Translations under genes and position numbers: made by a program
Notes under the pieces: generated by a model
What the model saw: the letters and a program-made list of their open reading frames with translations, nothing else
What the model was told of the DNA's origin: nothing
Database searches by the model: none
Shown: positions 5,850 through 14,862 of the stretch, piece by piece
Position numbering within the stretch: position 1 is the stretch's first letter
Layout of the letters: every line of letters starts with the position of its first letter
Assembly: GCA_964404605.1 (NCBI GenBank)
Contig: CAYOKT010000061.1
Span: 1-17,292 of the forward strand
From: CAYOKT01 sp964404605
GTDB taxonomy: Bacteria > Electryoneota > Electryoneia > Electryoneales > Electryoneaceae
Length of the DNA: 17,292 nucleotides
Direction of reading: 5' to 3'

Positions 5850-6169
5850 GGAGGGGCGCGGGCTGTGTTGTTCCGTTTCCCCGTTACCTTGAAGGAGTCC
5901 GAGCCGGGCGGGGGGTAAGGTGAACTCGAGGGCGGCGGGGTTCGGGAAGGGTGCGGACATGAGGGAGGAAGCTCCCGGCGGAACGGGTGCGACGGTGGAT
6001 CCCAAGTGGTAGAGAACGACATCCCCCTCCACCGGCGGACGGCTGCCTCTTGGCAGGGAATCGGGCTCGCCGTACCTTCAGAAGGGAACCACTGCCGGAA
6101 TCTCTCGCCCGGCAGGAGCGTTTAACCGAGGAATGGACCGCACTCAATCCACCCGCGGAAAGAGCGAGC
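5850..6169. other. Non-coding spacer and leader of the 6170 gene
   Basis: No supported gene lies in this 320-bp stretch. AGGAGG (5849-5854) follows the DinB stop and stands 10 nt before a 17-codon frame starting GTG at 5865 and ending TAA at 5918. A second 17-codon ATG frame runs 5959-6012. Neither is long enough to support. A candidate promoter is at 6050-6078. The string ACCTT at 5886-5890 can pair with AAGGT at 5920-5924. No dispersed repeat of the flanking family was found here. Confidence 0.5.
6050..6078 (+). promoter_or_regulatory. Candidate promoter of the protease-propeller-barrel gene
   Basis: TTGGCA (6050-6055, 5 of 6 to TTGACA) and TACCTT (6073-6078, 3 of 6 to TATAAT) are separated by exactly 17 bp. 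Transcription would begin near 6085, leaving a leader of about 85 nt before the ATG at 6170. Confidence 0.4.
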
Positions 6170-9100
6170 ATGAGTCTGACGACCCGAATGAACCGGGTGT
6201 TCCGGCGGTTTAGGGTTTCGCCGTTGACGATCCTTCCCTTGTTGGCGGGGCTGGTTTTCTCCGCGGTCCCGATGACCGCCGGCGCCCAGTATTTCGGCCA
6301 GAACAAGGTGAACTACAAGGTCTTCGACTGGTACTACATCAAGACCGAGCATTTCGACATCTATCATCCGAAAGGCTCCTACAAGATCGCGGAGTTCGCG
6401 GGGCGTGTGGCCGAAGAATCCCTGCGGGAGATCCAGGAATCCTTCGGATACACCCTCAAGGGCCGCATCATCTTCGTGGTCTATCCCAGCCATAACTCCT
6501 TTCAGAACACGAACGTCGGCGGCGGCTCGCCGGGGGAGTCCACCGGCGGGTTCACCGAGTTCCTGAAAAACCGCGTCATCATTCCCTACCAGGGTTCCTA
6601 CGAGGTTTTCCGTCACGTCATCCACCACGAGCTGACCCACGCGGTGATGTTGCGCATGCTGTATGGCGAGGGCGTGCAGAGCATCATCACCGGCATCAGC
6701 CGCATGCCGCTGCCCATCTGGTTCATCGAGGGGTTGGCGGAGTATGAATCGCAGGGCGGCTGGTCCAACGAGGCGGACATGTACCTCCGCGACGCCATCG
6801 TGAACGACTACCTGCCCCCGATCCCCCGTCTCAGCGGGTACTTCATCTACAAGGGCGGGGAGTCCATCCTCTATTACCTCGACCGGCGTTACGGTTCGCA
6901 GAAGGTGGGCGAGTTGCTCCGCCAGATCCGGCGGAACCGGGACTTCGGCAGCGCGGTGAAGGAGGCCATCGGGGTGAACCTCGAGGAGTTGTCCAAGCGC
7001 TGGCACCGGTACCTGAAGCGTGAAATCTGGCCCAGTGCGGCGCCCTTCGAGTCGCCCGAGGACTTCGCGCTGAAGATCACCGATCACGAGAAGTGGTGGA
7101 ACTTCGTCAACACCTCCCCGGCGCTCTCCCCGGACGGTGACCGGCTGGCGATCCTCTCGGACAAGAACGACTACCCCAGCATCTACCTGGTGAACACCAT
7201 CACCGGAAAGGTGGAGCGGCGGCTGGTCAAGGGCGAGAACATCTATGTCTTCGAGCAGCTCCTCTGGCTGCGCCCCTGGATCGACTGGTCGCCGGACGGC
7301 AGGGAGATCGTCTTCGTCGTCGAATCGAACGGCGAGGACGCCCTCTACACGATGGACGTGGAGACGGGCAAGATCACGCGGGAGTACTACTTCGGCCTCG
7401 ATGGGCTGTTCAGCCCGGTGTGGTCGCCGAAGGGCGACCGTATCGCCTTCGCCGCCTACAAGGACGGGCAGTCGGACATCTACATGGTCGATGTCGATGA
7501 TCCCGGGTCGCTGACCAAACTCACGGACGACATTTTCAGCGACTACGACCCCGCCTGGGACCCCACGGGCTCGCGTCTGCTCTTCGTCTCGGACCGCGGC
7601 GACAACCTGGAGCCGGTCCCCGCCGATTTCCCCATGTGGGAGCATGAATACCGCCGGATCGACCTGTACATGGCGGATCTCCCCACGGGGAAGCTGCGCC
7701 GTCTCACGGACGATGCGTACGAAGAGCGCACCCCGAAATGGACGCCGAGGGAGAATGTCATCAGCTTCGTTTCCGACCGCAACGGCGCCTACAACCTGTA
7801 CCTGATGGACCTGCCGAGCGGCGACAGTTGGGCGGTGACCGACGTGGTGACCGGGGTGTTCACTCCGAGCTGGTCGAAGAGTGGTACGGTGGCGTTCTCC
7901 AGCTTCTACAACGCCGGGTATGACATCTTCCTCTACAAGAATCCCTTCGACCCGGACCGGCGGAAGTCGCCCACCCTCACCGGGTACCAGAAAAAGCTCC
8001 GGATGCAGGACGAGAGCCAGTCTCTCGCCGCCGAGGGTTTCGGGCGGCCGGTGGCGCCGGACGAAGGAACGGAAACTGTTGAACCGGTGCCGGGCGGTGA
8101 GGTGAACGCGGCAAGCGGGGAGGCCGCCGGCGGGGAGGAAGCGGGCGCTCCCACCCTGCTTGCTTCGGCCAATGACAGCTCCGGCGTGGTCCTGCATGGT
8201 CCCTTCCCGGCGGATTCCGCGACGGCGGACACCCTGCAGAGGCTGACCGGGGAGGGCGAGAGTGCGCTTGCGGCGGCCTCGCCCGCCGACAGCGCGCGCG
8301 CCGGGGGCGGCGAAGTCGACAGCACCGCCGCCGACACCACGGCTGCGGGGGGAGAGGGACAGGACATTCGCTTTGTCTCCGGCTCACGCAAGCACACCGG
8401 CGACCAGGCGAGCCCATACCGTCACTATGTCTTCAACCGTGACACGATGCGCGAGAAGGAGGAGGAACCCGACACCACCGGGCAGCAGCCGAACGTGGAT
8501 GAGGAGGGGCGCTTCATCCAGCGGCGGTACAAGCTGAAGTTCACCCCGGACCTGGTGTTCGCCACCGCCGGCTACAGCACCTTCTTCGGACTGCAGGGCT
8601 ACGGACAGGTGCTGTTCAGCGATCTGCTCGGCAACCACTACATCTTCATCGGGACGGACCTGTATTACAACTTCGAGAACAGCAACTTCAGCCTCTTTTA
8701 CAGCTACCTGCCGCGGCGCACCGATTACGGCGGCGGGATCTTCCACAACGTCTATTTCTTCAACTACGGCGAGATTCGGGACCGGAATTACGGCGCCACC
8801 TTCAGCCTCAGCCATCCCTTTTCACGGTACCGCCGGGTCGAGTTCTCCGCCGCCTTCGTCAACATCGACCGCGATGTCTGGGACTGGAACCTTCTAGATT
8901 ACGTGCAGGCGCAGAAGCGGCACTTCCTGCTTCCCAGCGTCTCCTATGTCTTCGACAATACGGTCTGGGCCTGGACGGGACCGGTCAACGGCCGGCGCTG
9001 GCGGATCGGCTTCGCTTACAGCCCGAAGCTGGGAAGCCACAGCCCCGAAACCTCGGATAATGTCTGGGGAATCGATTTCCGCACCCTCTCGTTCGATGCG

Positions 9101-9643
9101 CGGCAGTATTACCATATCGGCAAGGAATACGCCCTCGGGTTCCGCCTCGCGGGGGCGGCGAGTTGGGGGGAACGCCCGCAGCGCATTTTCCTCGGCGGGG
9201 TGGACAACTGGATCAACCGCCGCTTCGCCGGCGGCAACATCCGCGTGAACCTGGACGACATCTACTTCTCCACCTTCGCGACCCCCCTGCGGGGAGCGGA
9301 TTACTACGAGCGCTATGGAACCCGCTACCTCCTGATGAACAACGAGTTCCGCTTTCCCCTGTTGCGGCAGGTGCTGTTCGGCTGGCCGCTGCCGATGTTC
9401 TTCTACAACATCCGCGGCAACCTGTTCCTCGACATGGGAGCGGCGTGGACCGGCGACAATTTCCGCTGGACGGAGGTCAACCCGCGCGGCCAGAGGGTGT
9501 TCCGCGATTTCGTCATGGGATATGGCTGGGGGGCTCGGGTGAACCTCGGGTACTTCCTGCTGCGCTTCGACGTGGCCTGGCGGAACGAGCTGGCCTTCGT
9601 CACCAAGCCGCGCTACTACCTCTCCCTGGGAGCGGATTTCTGA
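6170..9643 (+). CDS. Secreted gluzincin metalloprotease / PD40 propeller / outer-membrane barrel protein
   Basis: This 1157-aa protein begins with a Sec signal peptide: Arg-rich n-region, hydrophobic TILPLLAGLVFSAVPM, and probable cleavage after TAGA (about residue 39). Residues 45-290 are a peptidase-MA-like gluzincin domain with zinc motif HELTH (153-157) and WFIEGLAEY (184-192) supplying the third glutamate ligand. Residues 312-590 hold about six TolB/PD40 propeller blades, e.g. DWSPDGREIVFV (372-383), VWSPKGDRIAFA (417-428) and WDPTGSRLLFVSDRG (463-477). Residues 617-785 are a low-complexity Ala/Gly/Asp/Ser linker. From about 788 to the end, alternating aromatic strands finish in YYLSLGADF, a terminal Phe typical of outer-membrane barrels. 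The frame is open upstream to 5987, but the ATG at 6170 gives the signal peptide. Related tripartite proteins occur in several environmental phyla. Substrate and topology are unknown. Confidence 0.85.
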   Translation: MSLTTRMNRVFRRFRVSPLTILPLLAGLVFSAVPMTAGAQYFGQNKVNYKVFDWYYIKTEHFDIYHPKGSYKIAEFAGRVAEESLREIQESFGYTLKGRIIFVVYPSHNSFQNTNVGGGSPGESTGGFTEFLKNRVIIPYQGSYEVFRHVIHHELTHAVMLRMLYGEGVQSIITGISRMPLPIWFIEGLAEYESQGGWSNEADMYLRDAIVNDYLPPIPRLSGYFIYKGGESILYYLDRRYGSQKVGELLRQIRRNRDFGSAVKEAIGVNLEELSKRWHRYLKREIWPSAAPFESPEDFALKITDHEKWWNFVNTSPALSPDGDRLAILSDKNDYPSIYLVNTITGKVERRLVKGENIYVFEQLLWLRPWIDWSPDGREIVFVVESNGEDALYTMDVETGKITREYYFGLDGLFSPVWSPKGDRIAFAAYKDGQSDIYMVDVDDPGSLTKLTDDIFSDYDPAWDPTGSRLLFVSDRGDNLEPVPADFPMWEHEYRRIDLYMADLPTGKLRRLTDDAYEERTPKWTPRENVISFVSDRNGAYNLYLMDLPSGDSWAVTDVVTGVFTPSWSKSGTVAFSSFYNAGYDIFLYKNPFDPDRRKSPTLTGYQKKLRMQDESQSLAAEGFGRPVAPDEGTETVEPVPGGEVNAASGEAAGGEEAGAPTLLASANDSSGVVLHGPFPADSATADTLQRLTGEGESALAAASPADSARAGGGEVDSTAADTTAAGGEGQDIRFVSGSRKHTGDQASPYRHYVFNRDTMREKEEEPDTTGQQPNVDEEGRFIQRRYKLKFTPDLVFATAGYSTFFGLQGYGQVLFSDLLGNHYIFIGTDLYYNFENSNFSLFYSYLPRRTDYGGGIFHNVYFFNYGEIRDRNYGATFSLSHPFSRYRRVEFSAAFVNIDRDVWDWNLLDYVQAQKRHFLLPSVSYVFDNTVWAWTGPVNGRRWRIGFAYSPKLGSHSPETSDNVWGIDFRTLSFDARQYYHIGKEYALGFRLAGAASWGERPQRIFLGGVDNWINRRFAGGNIRVNLDDIYFSTFATPLRGADYYERYGTRYLLMNNEFRFPLLRQVLFGWPLPMFFYNIRGNLFLDMGAAWTGDNFRWTEVNPRGQRVFRDFVMGYGWGARVNLGYFLLRFDVAWRNELAFVTKPRYYLSLGADF

Positions 9644-9658
9644 CGCGGGTATGAAGTT

Positions 9659-9674
9659 CCCCGCTCCCGCGGGG
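9659..9674. terminator. Hairpin between convergent genes
   Basis: CCCCGC (9659-9664) and GCGGGG (9669-9674) form a perfect 6-bp stem around TCCC, inside the 31-bp gap between the barrel gene stop and the kinase stop. No long T-tract follows on either strand (the plus side reads TCACCGTTT). It may be a weak bidirectional terminator. Confidence 0.4.
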
Positions 9675-11579
9675 TCACCGTTTCCCACCCCTTTCGAGCA
9701 CCTCCCTCACCTTGCGGGCCAGGGTCGAGGGGTGATAGGGTTTCGGCAGGAAGTTCACCCCCGGCAGGAGAACGCTCTGGTCGACGATGGCGTTCTCCGT
9801 GTATCCCGAGGTGAAAAGGACCTTGATGCCGGGGCGAATGGAAAGGAGACGATCCGCGAGATCGCGCCCGCTCATGCCCGGCATGACCACATCCGTGAAG
9901 AGCAGGTTGATTCCTTGTTCCTCCGATTGGCATATCCCCAGCGCGGCTTCACCCGTTTCCGCCTCCAGCACCGTGTACCCGTACTGCTTCAGGGTTAGTA
10001 CCGCCAGCTTTCGCACCGTTTCATCGTCCTCGACGACGAGAACGGTTTCATCTCCGGTCAGATCCTCGACCGAGATGGAGACCTGTTCAATCTCTTCTAC
10101 CTCCACTCCCGCCGCCCTGGGCAGGTAGATTTTGAAGGTGGTGCCGGTCCCCTTCTCGGAGTAAACGGTGATGAATCCACCGTTCTGCTTGACGATGCCG
10201 TACACGGTGGAGAGACCGAGACCCGTCCCTCCCCCTTCTCCCTTCGTGGTGAAGAACGGCTCGAAGATTTTTTCCTTCACTTCCTCGCTCATCCCGTGTC
10301 CGGTGTCCGTGATCGCCAATTGCGCATATTCCCCCGGAACCGCACCGTGGTGAGACCGGGTGTATTCCTCGTTCATGAAGACATTTTCGGTCTCGAGGTA
10401 AAGGGTTCCCCCGCCGGGCATCGCATCGCGGGCGTTCACCGCCAAGTTGACGATGATCTGTTCGAGCTGCGTCGGATCCGCTTTCACCTTCCAGAGATCG
10501 GGGGATGGTACGATGTTGAAGCTGATGTGCTCGCCGATGATCTGGCGAAGCATGTTCTCCATGCTCGCGAGGCTCTCGTTCAAATCGATGATCCGGGGGA
10601 CGATGATCTGCTTCCTGCTGAACGCGAGAAGCTGGCGGACGAGATTCGCCCCGCGCTCCGCGGTGTGAATCGAGTTCTCCATGAATTCGTAGACCGGGTG
10701 GTCGCTCTCGAGGTTCATCATGGACAATTCGGCATAGCCGATGACCGCGGTGAGCAGATTGTTGAAATCGTGGGCGATCCCCCCGGTAAGCCGGCCGATG
10801 GCTTCAATCTTTTGCGCCTGCTGGAGCTGGGCCTGGAGAGAATTCTCTTCAGTCCTGTCACGGACGATCCCGAGAATGGCGGGCTCGCCGTCCCACTCGA
10901 TGATGGACAGGGTGAATTCGATGTCGATCCGTTTTCCCTCTTTCGTCAATCCCTTGAAGGTGATACGGGGTTCGACGAGCCCCTCCCGCTCCAGGTTCTC
11001 CATGTGTTCATGGAGGGAATCCTGCATCTCCGGAGGGATAAGCATCGACAGGTCGATCTCCGACGCTTCGATTTCTTCGCTGGAATAGCCGAACAGCTCC
11101 TCGAACTTCGGGTTCGCGAAGACGATCCTGGGACCCCGGCGCACGTAGATCGCATCCCCGGACTGCTCGAAGAGTTGACGGAACCGCGCCTCGCTCTTCC
11201 GGAGATTTTCTACGCCGAGAACCCGCTCCGTGACGTCCGTACAGATGATTCCCATGTAGTCGCCGACGGGAAAGGCTTCCACATCGAGGTAATGACCGCC
11301 GAGGCGGGGCGGGAGCATAAGTCCCTTGAAAGCCACCCTTTCTTGTTTCTGAAAGACTTTTCGGTATTCATCCATCCGCTTCGAACGCTCTAAACCGACA
11401 GGGGCGAAATCGAAGAGGTTTTTTCCGATTATGCTTTCTCTCGCGATATTATATCGCTCCAAGACGGCAGGATTCACATCAACAATATTATACTCGCGAT
11501 CAACAATCAAAAGAGGACTGCTTGCGGAGTTCCAGAAGTGAACAAGGAGTTCTTGCCAGTTCTCTACCGAGTCACTCAC
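9675..11579 (-). CDS. Soluble PAS-PAS hybrid histidine kinase with C-terminal receiver
   Basis: This 634-aa protein senses an unknown signal and autophosphorylates. It has two PAS domains (about 17-120 and 129-245), then a HisKA/HATPase core: H-box AHDFNN with H270, N-box NLAVNARDA (378-386), G1 DTGHGM (425-430), F-box FEPFFTTK (439-446) and G2 GTGLGL (451-456). The C-terminal receiver (about 511-630) has acidic residues E517/D518, phospho-acceptor D563 in FTDVVMPGMSG and K613 in LPKPY. No membrane segment is seen, so it is cytosolic. The GTG start at 11579 has GGAGG (plus 11587-11591) 7 nt upstream. No response regulator with an output domain is adjacent, so it is an orphan whose partner is unknown. 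It converges on the barrel gene. Confidence 0.92.
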   Translation of the reverse strand: MSDSVENWQELLVHFWNSASSPLLIVDREYNIVDVNPAVLERYNIARESIIGKNLFDFAPVGLERSKRMDEYRKVFQKQERVAFKGLMLPPRLGGHYLDVEAFPVGDYMGIICTDVTERVLGVENLRKSEARFRQLFEQSGDAIYVRRGPRIVFANPKFEELFGYSSEEIEASEIDLSMLIPPEMQDSLHEHMENLEREGLVEPRITFKGLTKEGKRIDIEFTLSIIEWDGEPAILGIVRDRTEENSLQAQLQQAQKIEAIGRLTGGIAHDFNNLLTAVIGYAELSMMNLESDHPVYEFMENSIHTAERGANLVRQLLAFSRKQIIVPRIIDLNESLASMENMLRQIIGEHISFNIVPSPDLWKVKADPTQLEQIIVNLAVNARDAMPGGGTLYLETENVFMNEEYTRSHHGAVPGEYAQLAITDTGHGMSEEVKEKIFEPFFTTKGEGGGTGLGLSTVYGIVKQNGGFITVYSEKGTGTTFKIYLPRAAGVEVEEIEQVSISVEDLTGDETVLVVEDDETVRKLAVLTLKQYGYTVLEAETGEAALGICQSEEQGINLLFTDVVMPGMSGRDLADRLLSIRPGIKVLFTSGYTENAIVDQSVLLPGVNFLPKPYHPSTLARKVREVLERGGKR

Positions 11580-11799
11580 GATCGCGCCTCCATAATGACC
11601 TGTAAAGCAATGGTGAGGCCATAAACAGGAATAAGACTACCCTCGCATCCCTGGGGTACCATTGGGTCACCTGCTTTGCTTCCGGGTTGCGAGGGAAGTA
11701 AAATTAAGATAATAACCGATTGCAATTAATGAAACGGGTCAGTGGAAGAATTAAGAGAGTGGCGAGGCGATAGAGAGGCGTCTTCGCAGTATGGAACCC
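11580..11799. other. AT-rich intergenic region with a long hairpin
   Basis: This 220-bp gap is visibly richer in A+T than its surroundings. CCCTCGCA (11640-11647) pairs perfectly with TGCGAGGG (11688-11695), and CCC (11649-11651) pairs with GGG (11684-11686) after one T-T mismatch, giving an 11-bp stem with a 32-nt loop. On the minus strand, TATTAT (plus 11709-11714, 5 of 6 to consensus) is a possible -10 for the kinase gene and would place the hairpin at the 5' end of its mRNA. An alternative is TTGCAA (11720-11725) with TTTACT (11697-11702), 17 bp apart. No gene is supported in any frame. Confidence 0.5.
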
Positions 11800-14700
11800 T
11801 TAACAATAACCAAGTACCCCACTTACCGGCAACTCCAGCGGCATGCGGACACGCCCCTTGGCGCGGTCGAGGAGGAGGTAGCCGTGCTCGAGGGCGTAGT
11901 CGAAGAGGCGGGCGGTCAGCTCGACATCCTTCCGGCAGTACTCCTCGATCAGGTCGAGCTTCCCCTCCTTCCACCATTGGAGTGAGGTCAGGCCGTCCGC
12001 GCTCTTCTCCGCGCCCAGGGTCGCCGAGGCGAAGGCGCTCAAGGAGGCGCGGAAGCCGTGCCGGTTGAAGAACTCCGCCAGCAGGTCGATAGTCGGCAGG
12101 GCGCGGAGATCCTCGCCGGTGTAGGCTTGGAGCACCGAGTTGTCGAAGCGCAGGTTGTTGAATCCGACAACGAGGTCCGATTTAGAAAGCCGCTCCACGA
12201 GACCCGTGGCATCCTTCTCGAAGTAGGTGTGGTAGTCGCCGGTCTTCCGCTCGAAGAGCACCGCCAGGGCGAGGCGCATCCGGTGGGCGTTGTGCCAGCC
12301 GCCGACCTCCTCGGCGGAGAGCTGGGTCTCGACATCGAACACAACCACGTCACGCCCCTCGACCAGCGGCAGGCGGCTGACATAGGGAGACGGGACGGGA
12401 TCGCCCTCGCCGGCGCTCAAGGTATGGGAAGAGCCCTTCGGACGACCGCCGCCGCCTGCCGCGGCGAGGGAGAAGGGGGGGCCGGTTGCGTCGCCGGCGC
12501 CGAGTGCCGCTTCGTTTAGAATCATCGCCATTTCAGGGTCTCCTTTCAACTCCCTGCCGCCGCTGAGGTGTTCGAGCAGGCGGATCGCCCCCGCCTTGTC
12601 CAGGGGGATGTTGCCGTGCCCGCATTTCGGCGAGTGGATGCAGGAGGGGCAGCCCTCCTCGCAGGGGCACTCCGCCACCAGGGCGAGCACCTTCGCGAGC
12701 AGCTCGTCAAGCACGTCGAAAGCGCGGTTGGCGAGCCCGACGCCGCCGGGGTGGCCGTCGTAGAGGAACACCGTCGCCCCGCCGGTCTGCGGGTGCACCG
12801 GGAAGGAGATCCCCCCGAGATCGTTCCGGTCGCAGAGGGCGAAGAGCGGCATCAGCGCGAGGCTCGCGTGTTCGAGGGCATGCAGGGAGCCGAGGAGATG
12901 CCGTTTCTCCTCCACCAGTCCGGCGACCGCGGCGGGGGTCGGCTCGATCCACAGGCCGATGGTCTCGTAGACCACCGGCGGCAGGTCCAGCTCGTGTTCA
13001 CTCAACTTCTCGCGCCCGGAGGTGCTCCGTTTCTCGTACCCGACGACCGTCTCCGTCACCCGCAGCCGCCCGAGGCTGACCGTGTACCGTTCACCTTCCC
13101 GCCGGTCGAGGACCTCGAGGATCTCCGTCTGCTTGTTGCTCAGCGCCTGGGTGTAGTAGCCGGCCGAGGTGCGCCGGACGAGGGCTTCGCGCCGCGCCAG
13201 GTCCAGCGAGGTGACCAGGTAGGTCTGCCCGCCGTGCAGGTACACCGCCCCCGGGTGGCATTCGGAGAGCGCCTGCCAGCCGGTGACATGGCCCACGAGG
13301 CGGCGGCCGGACTCCTCGAAGATGCCGTAGGTCGGTCCCGCGCTGCGGATCTCCACGCCGCGCTGTGGCTGTCGCGCCCGGCTGAACCAGACCCCGCCCC
13401 CGGCCGCTTCGAGCAGTTCGCCCTCGTCGGCCAGTTCCCGGAGCAGGGTTGCGTATTCCTCCGCGGGATAGACCGGGTCATCGGCGCGCAGGGGGACCTC
13501 CTGCGCGGCGCAGACGAGATGGTTGCGCAGCAGGTACCGGTTCGCGCCATCGACCACCGCCGCCTCGACGCTGCGGCGGAAGAAGTCCGCCGGGTGGCGC
13601 ATGAAATACTGGTCGAGGGCGTCCGGCAGGGCGATGAGGAACAGGGCGGAGTCCCGTTCCTGCCGCCCCACCCGGCCCGCGCGCTGCCAGGTGTTGGCGA
13701 TGGTCCCGGGGTAGCCGACGAGGAGGCAGACATCCAGCCCGCCGATGTCGATTCCCATCTCCAGCGCGCTGGTGGCGATGACACCGTCGAGCTCGCCACT
13801 CTGCAGCCGCCTCTCGATCTCGCGCCGCTCAGCGGGCAGGTATCCCGCGCGGTAGGCGCTGATCCGGCCCGCGAGATCGGGGTTCGATTGCAGGGTCCAG
13901 CGGTGGATCAGCTCGGTGATCTTGCGCGCCTTGGTGAAGACGATGGTTTTCAGCCCGGCGCTCACCGCCTCCTCGAGCAGTCGCACCGCGCTGGTGTACA
14001 GGCTGGCCGCCGGGTTGAGGAAGAGGATGTGCCGCCGCGAGGAGGGGGCGCCGTTCTCGGTGATCAGCTCGAACGGCAGCCCGGTGAGCCGCTCGGCGAG
14101 TTCGTCCGGGTTGGCGATGGTCGCCGAGGTGGCGATGAATTGGGGCCGCGCGCGGTAGAAGCCGGTCACACGCCGCAACCGGTGCAGCACCTGGAGAACG
14201 TGGCTGCCGAACACCCCCTTGTAGCCGTGCAGCTCGTCCACCACCACGTACCGCAGGCCGCGGAAGAACTCCTCCCACTGGGTGTGGAACGGCAGCAGCC
14301 CCTGGTGAAGCATGTCGGGGTTGCTCAGCAGGATGTTCGGCGGGTTCTTGCGCAGCGCCTGCCGCCGGGAGGGCGGGGTGTCGCCGTCGTAGATCTCCAC
14401 GCTGACCCCGCCCCCGAGGTGTTCGACCAGGCTGAGCAGCCGCTTCTTCTGGTCCTGCGCCAGCGCCTTGAGGGGAAAGAGGAGCAGCGCGCGGCTCGAT
14501 GGGTCGGCGAGGATCGCCTCGAGGATGGGGAGAACGTAGACGAGGGTCTTGCCGCTGGCGGTGGGGGTGACGGTGACGACGTTCTTTCCCTCGCGGGCGT
14601 ACCGGAGCCCCACGGCCTGGTGGGTGTAGAGGCGGCCGATCCCCTCGGCGGCGAGGGCCTCCCGGAGGGCTTCGGGCAGGGGCGGGTCGGGGTCGGCGTA

Positions 14701-14862
14701 CAGCGCCCCGCGGCCCGAGAGGACTTCACGGTGGACGATCTCGGGGGCGATGCGCTCGTCCGTCATCAGGCGGGAGAGGAAATCCTTCATCGGGAGCGCG
14801 GCGCGTGCTGTATGCGCCGCCCCCCGGTTGGCACGGCCGGGTGTCATGGTTGAAGATACCAT
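11800..14862 (-). CDS. MrfA-like DUF1998 helicase fused to an MrfB-like DEDD exonuclease
   Basis: This 1020-aa protein joins two DNA-repair activities. Residues 60-440 are a superfamily 2 helicase: motif I TPTASGKT (99-106), motif II DELH (209-212), motif III SAT (245-248 region) and motif VI QRAGRVGR (393-400). Residues 690-760 are the DUF1998 module with a cysteine cluster C732, C734, C738, C741, C747, as in the Hrq1/YprA (MrfA) helicases. After a low-complexity linker (785-825), residues 835-1000 are an RNase H-like DEDD exonuclease domain: FDVET (D843, E845), NNLRFDN (D907) and YCRKD (Y975, D979, a Yx3D third motif). In Bacillus subtilis MrfA and MrfB are separate adjacent genes acting in mitomycin-lesion repair. 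The TPR tail of MrfB is absent. GGGGAGG lies just before the ATG at 14862; M25 is an alternative start. Confidence 0.88.
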   Translation of the reverse strand: MVSSTMTPGRANRGAAHTARAALPMKDFLSRLMTDERIAPEIVHREVLSGRGALYADPDPPLPEALREALAAEGIGRLYTHQAVGLRYAREGKNVVTVTPTASGKTLVYVLPILEAILADPSSRALLLFPLKALAQDQKKRLLSLVEHLGGGVSVEIYDGDTPPSRRQALRKNPPNILLSNPDMLHQGLLPFHTQWEEFFRGLRYVVVDELHGYKGVFGSHVLQVLHRLRRVTGFYRARPQFIATSATIANPDELAERLTGLPFELITENGAPSSRRHILFLNPAASLYTSAVRLLEEAVSAGLKTIVFTKARKITELIHRWTLQSNPDLAGRISAYRAGYLPAERREIERRLQSGELDGVIATSALEMGIDIGGLDVCLLVGYPGTIANTWQRAGRVGRQERDSALFLIALPDALDQYFMRHPADFFRRSVEAAVVDGANRYLLRNHLVCAAQEVPLRADDPVYPAEEYATLLRELADEGELLEAAGGGVWFSRARQPQRGVEIRSAGPTYGIFEESGRRLVGHVTGWQALSECHPGAVYLHGGQTYLVTSLDLARREALVRRTSAGYYTQALSNKQTEILEVLDRREGERYTVSLGRLRVTETVVGYEKRSTSGREKLSEHELDLPPVVYETIGLWIEPTPAAVAGLVEEKRHLLGSLHALEHASLALMPLFALCDRNDLGGISFPVHPQTGGATVFLYDGHPGGVGLANRAFDVLDELLAKVLALVAECPCEEGCPSCIHSPKCGHGNIPLDKAGAIRLLEHLSGGRELKGDPEMAMILNEAALGAGDATGPPFSLAAAGGGGRPKGSSHTLSAGEGDPVPSPYVSRLPLVEGRDVVVFDVETQLSAEEVGGWHNAHRMRLALAVLFERKTGDYHTYFEKDATGLVERLSKSDLVVGFNNLRFDNSVLQAYTGEDLRALPTIDLLAEFFNRHGFRASLSAFASATLGAEKSADGLTSLQWWKEGKLDLIEEYCRKDVELTARLFDYALEHGYLLLDRAKGRVRMPLELPVSGVLGYC

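Noticed and set aside
5987..6169. N-terminal extension of the protease-barrel protein
   Set aside because: The extra 61 residues have no conserved feature and would bury the signal peptide that starts at 6170.
6122..8197. 691-codon open frame on the minus strand
   Set aside because: It lies opposite the protease-propeller domains, which carry clear signal peptide, HELTH and PD40 motifs.
10296..11393. 365-codon open frame on the plus strand
   Set aside because: It is antisense to the hybrid histidine kinase, whose catalytic motifs are intact.
12568..14853. 761-codon open frame on the plus strand
   Set aside because: It is a shadow of the helicase-nuclease gene. Its composition (Val, Gly, Glu, His, Arg) and lack of motifs are typical of an antisense frame.
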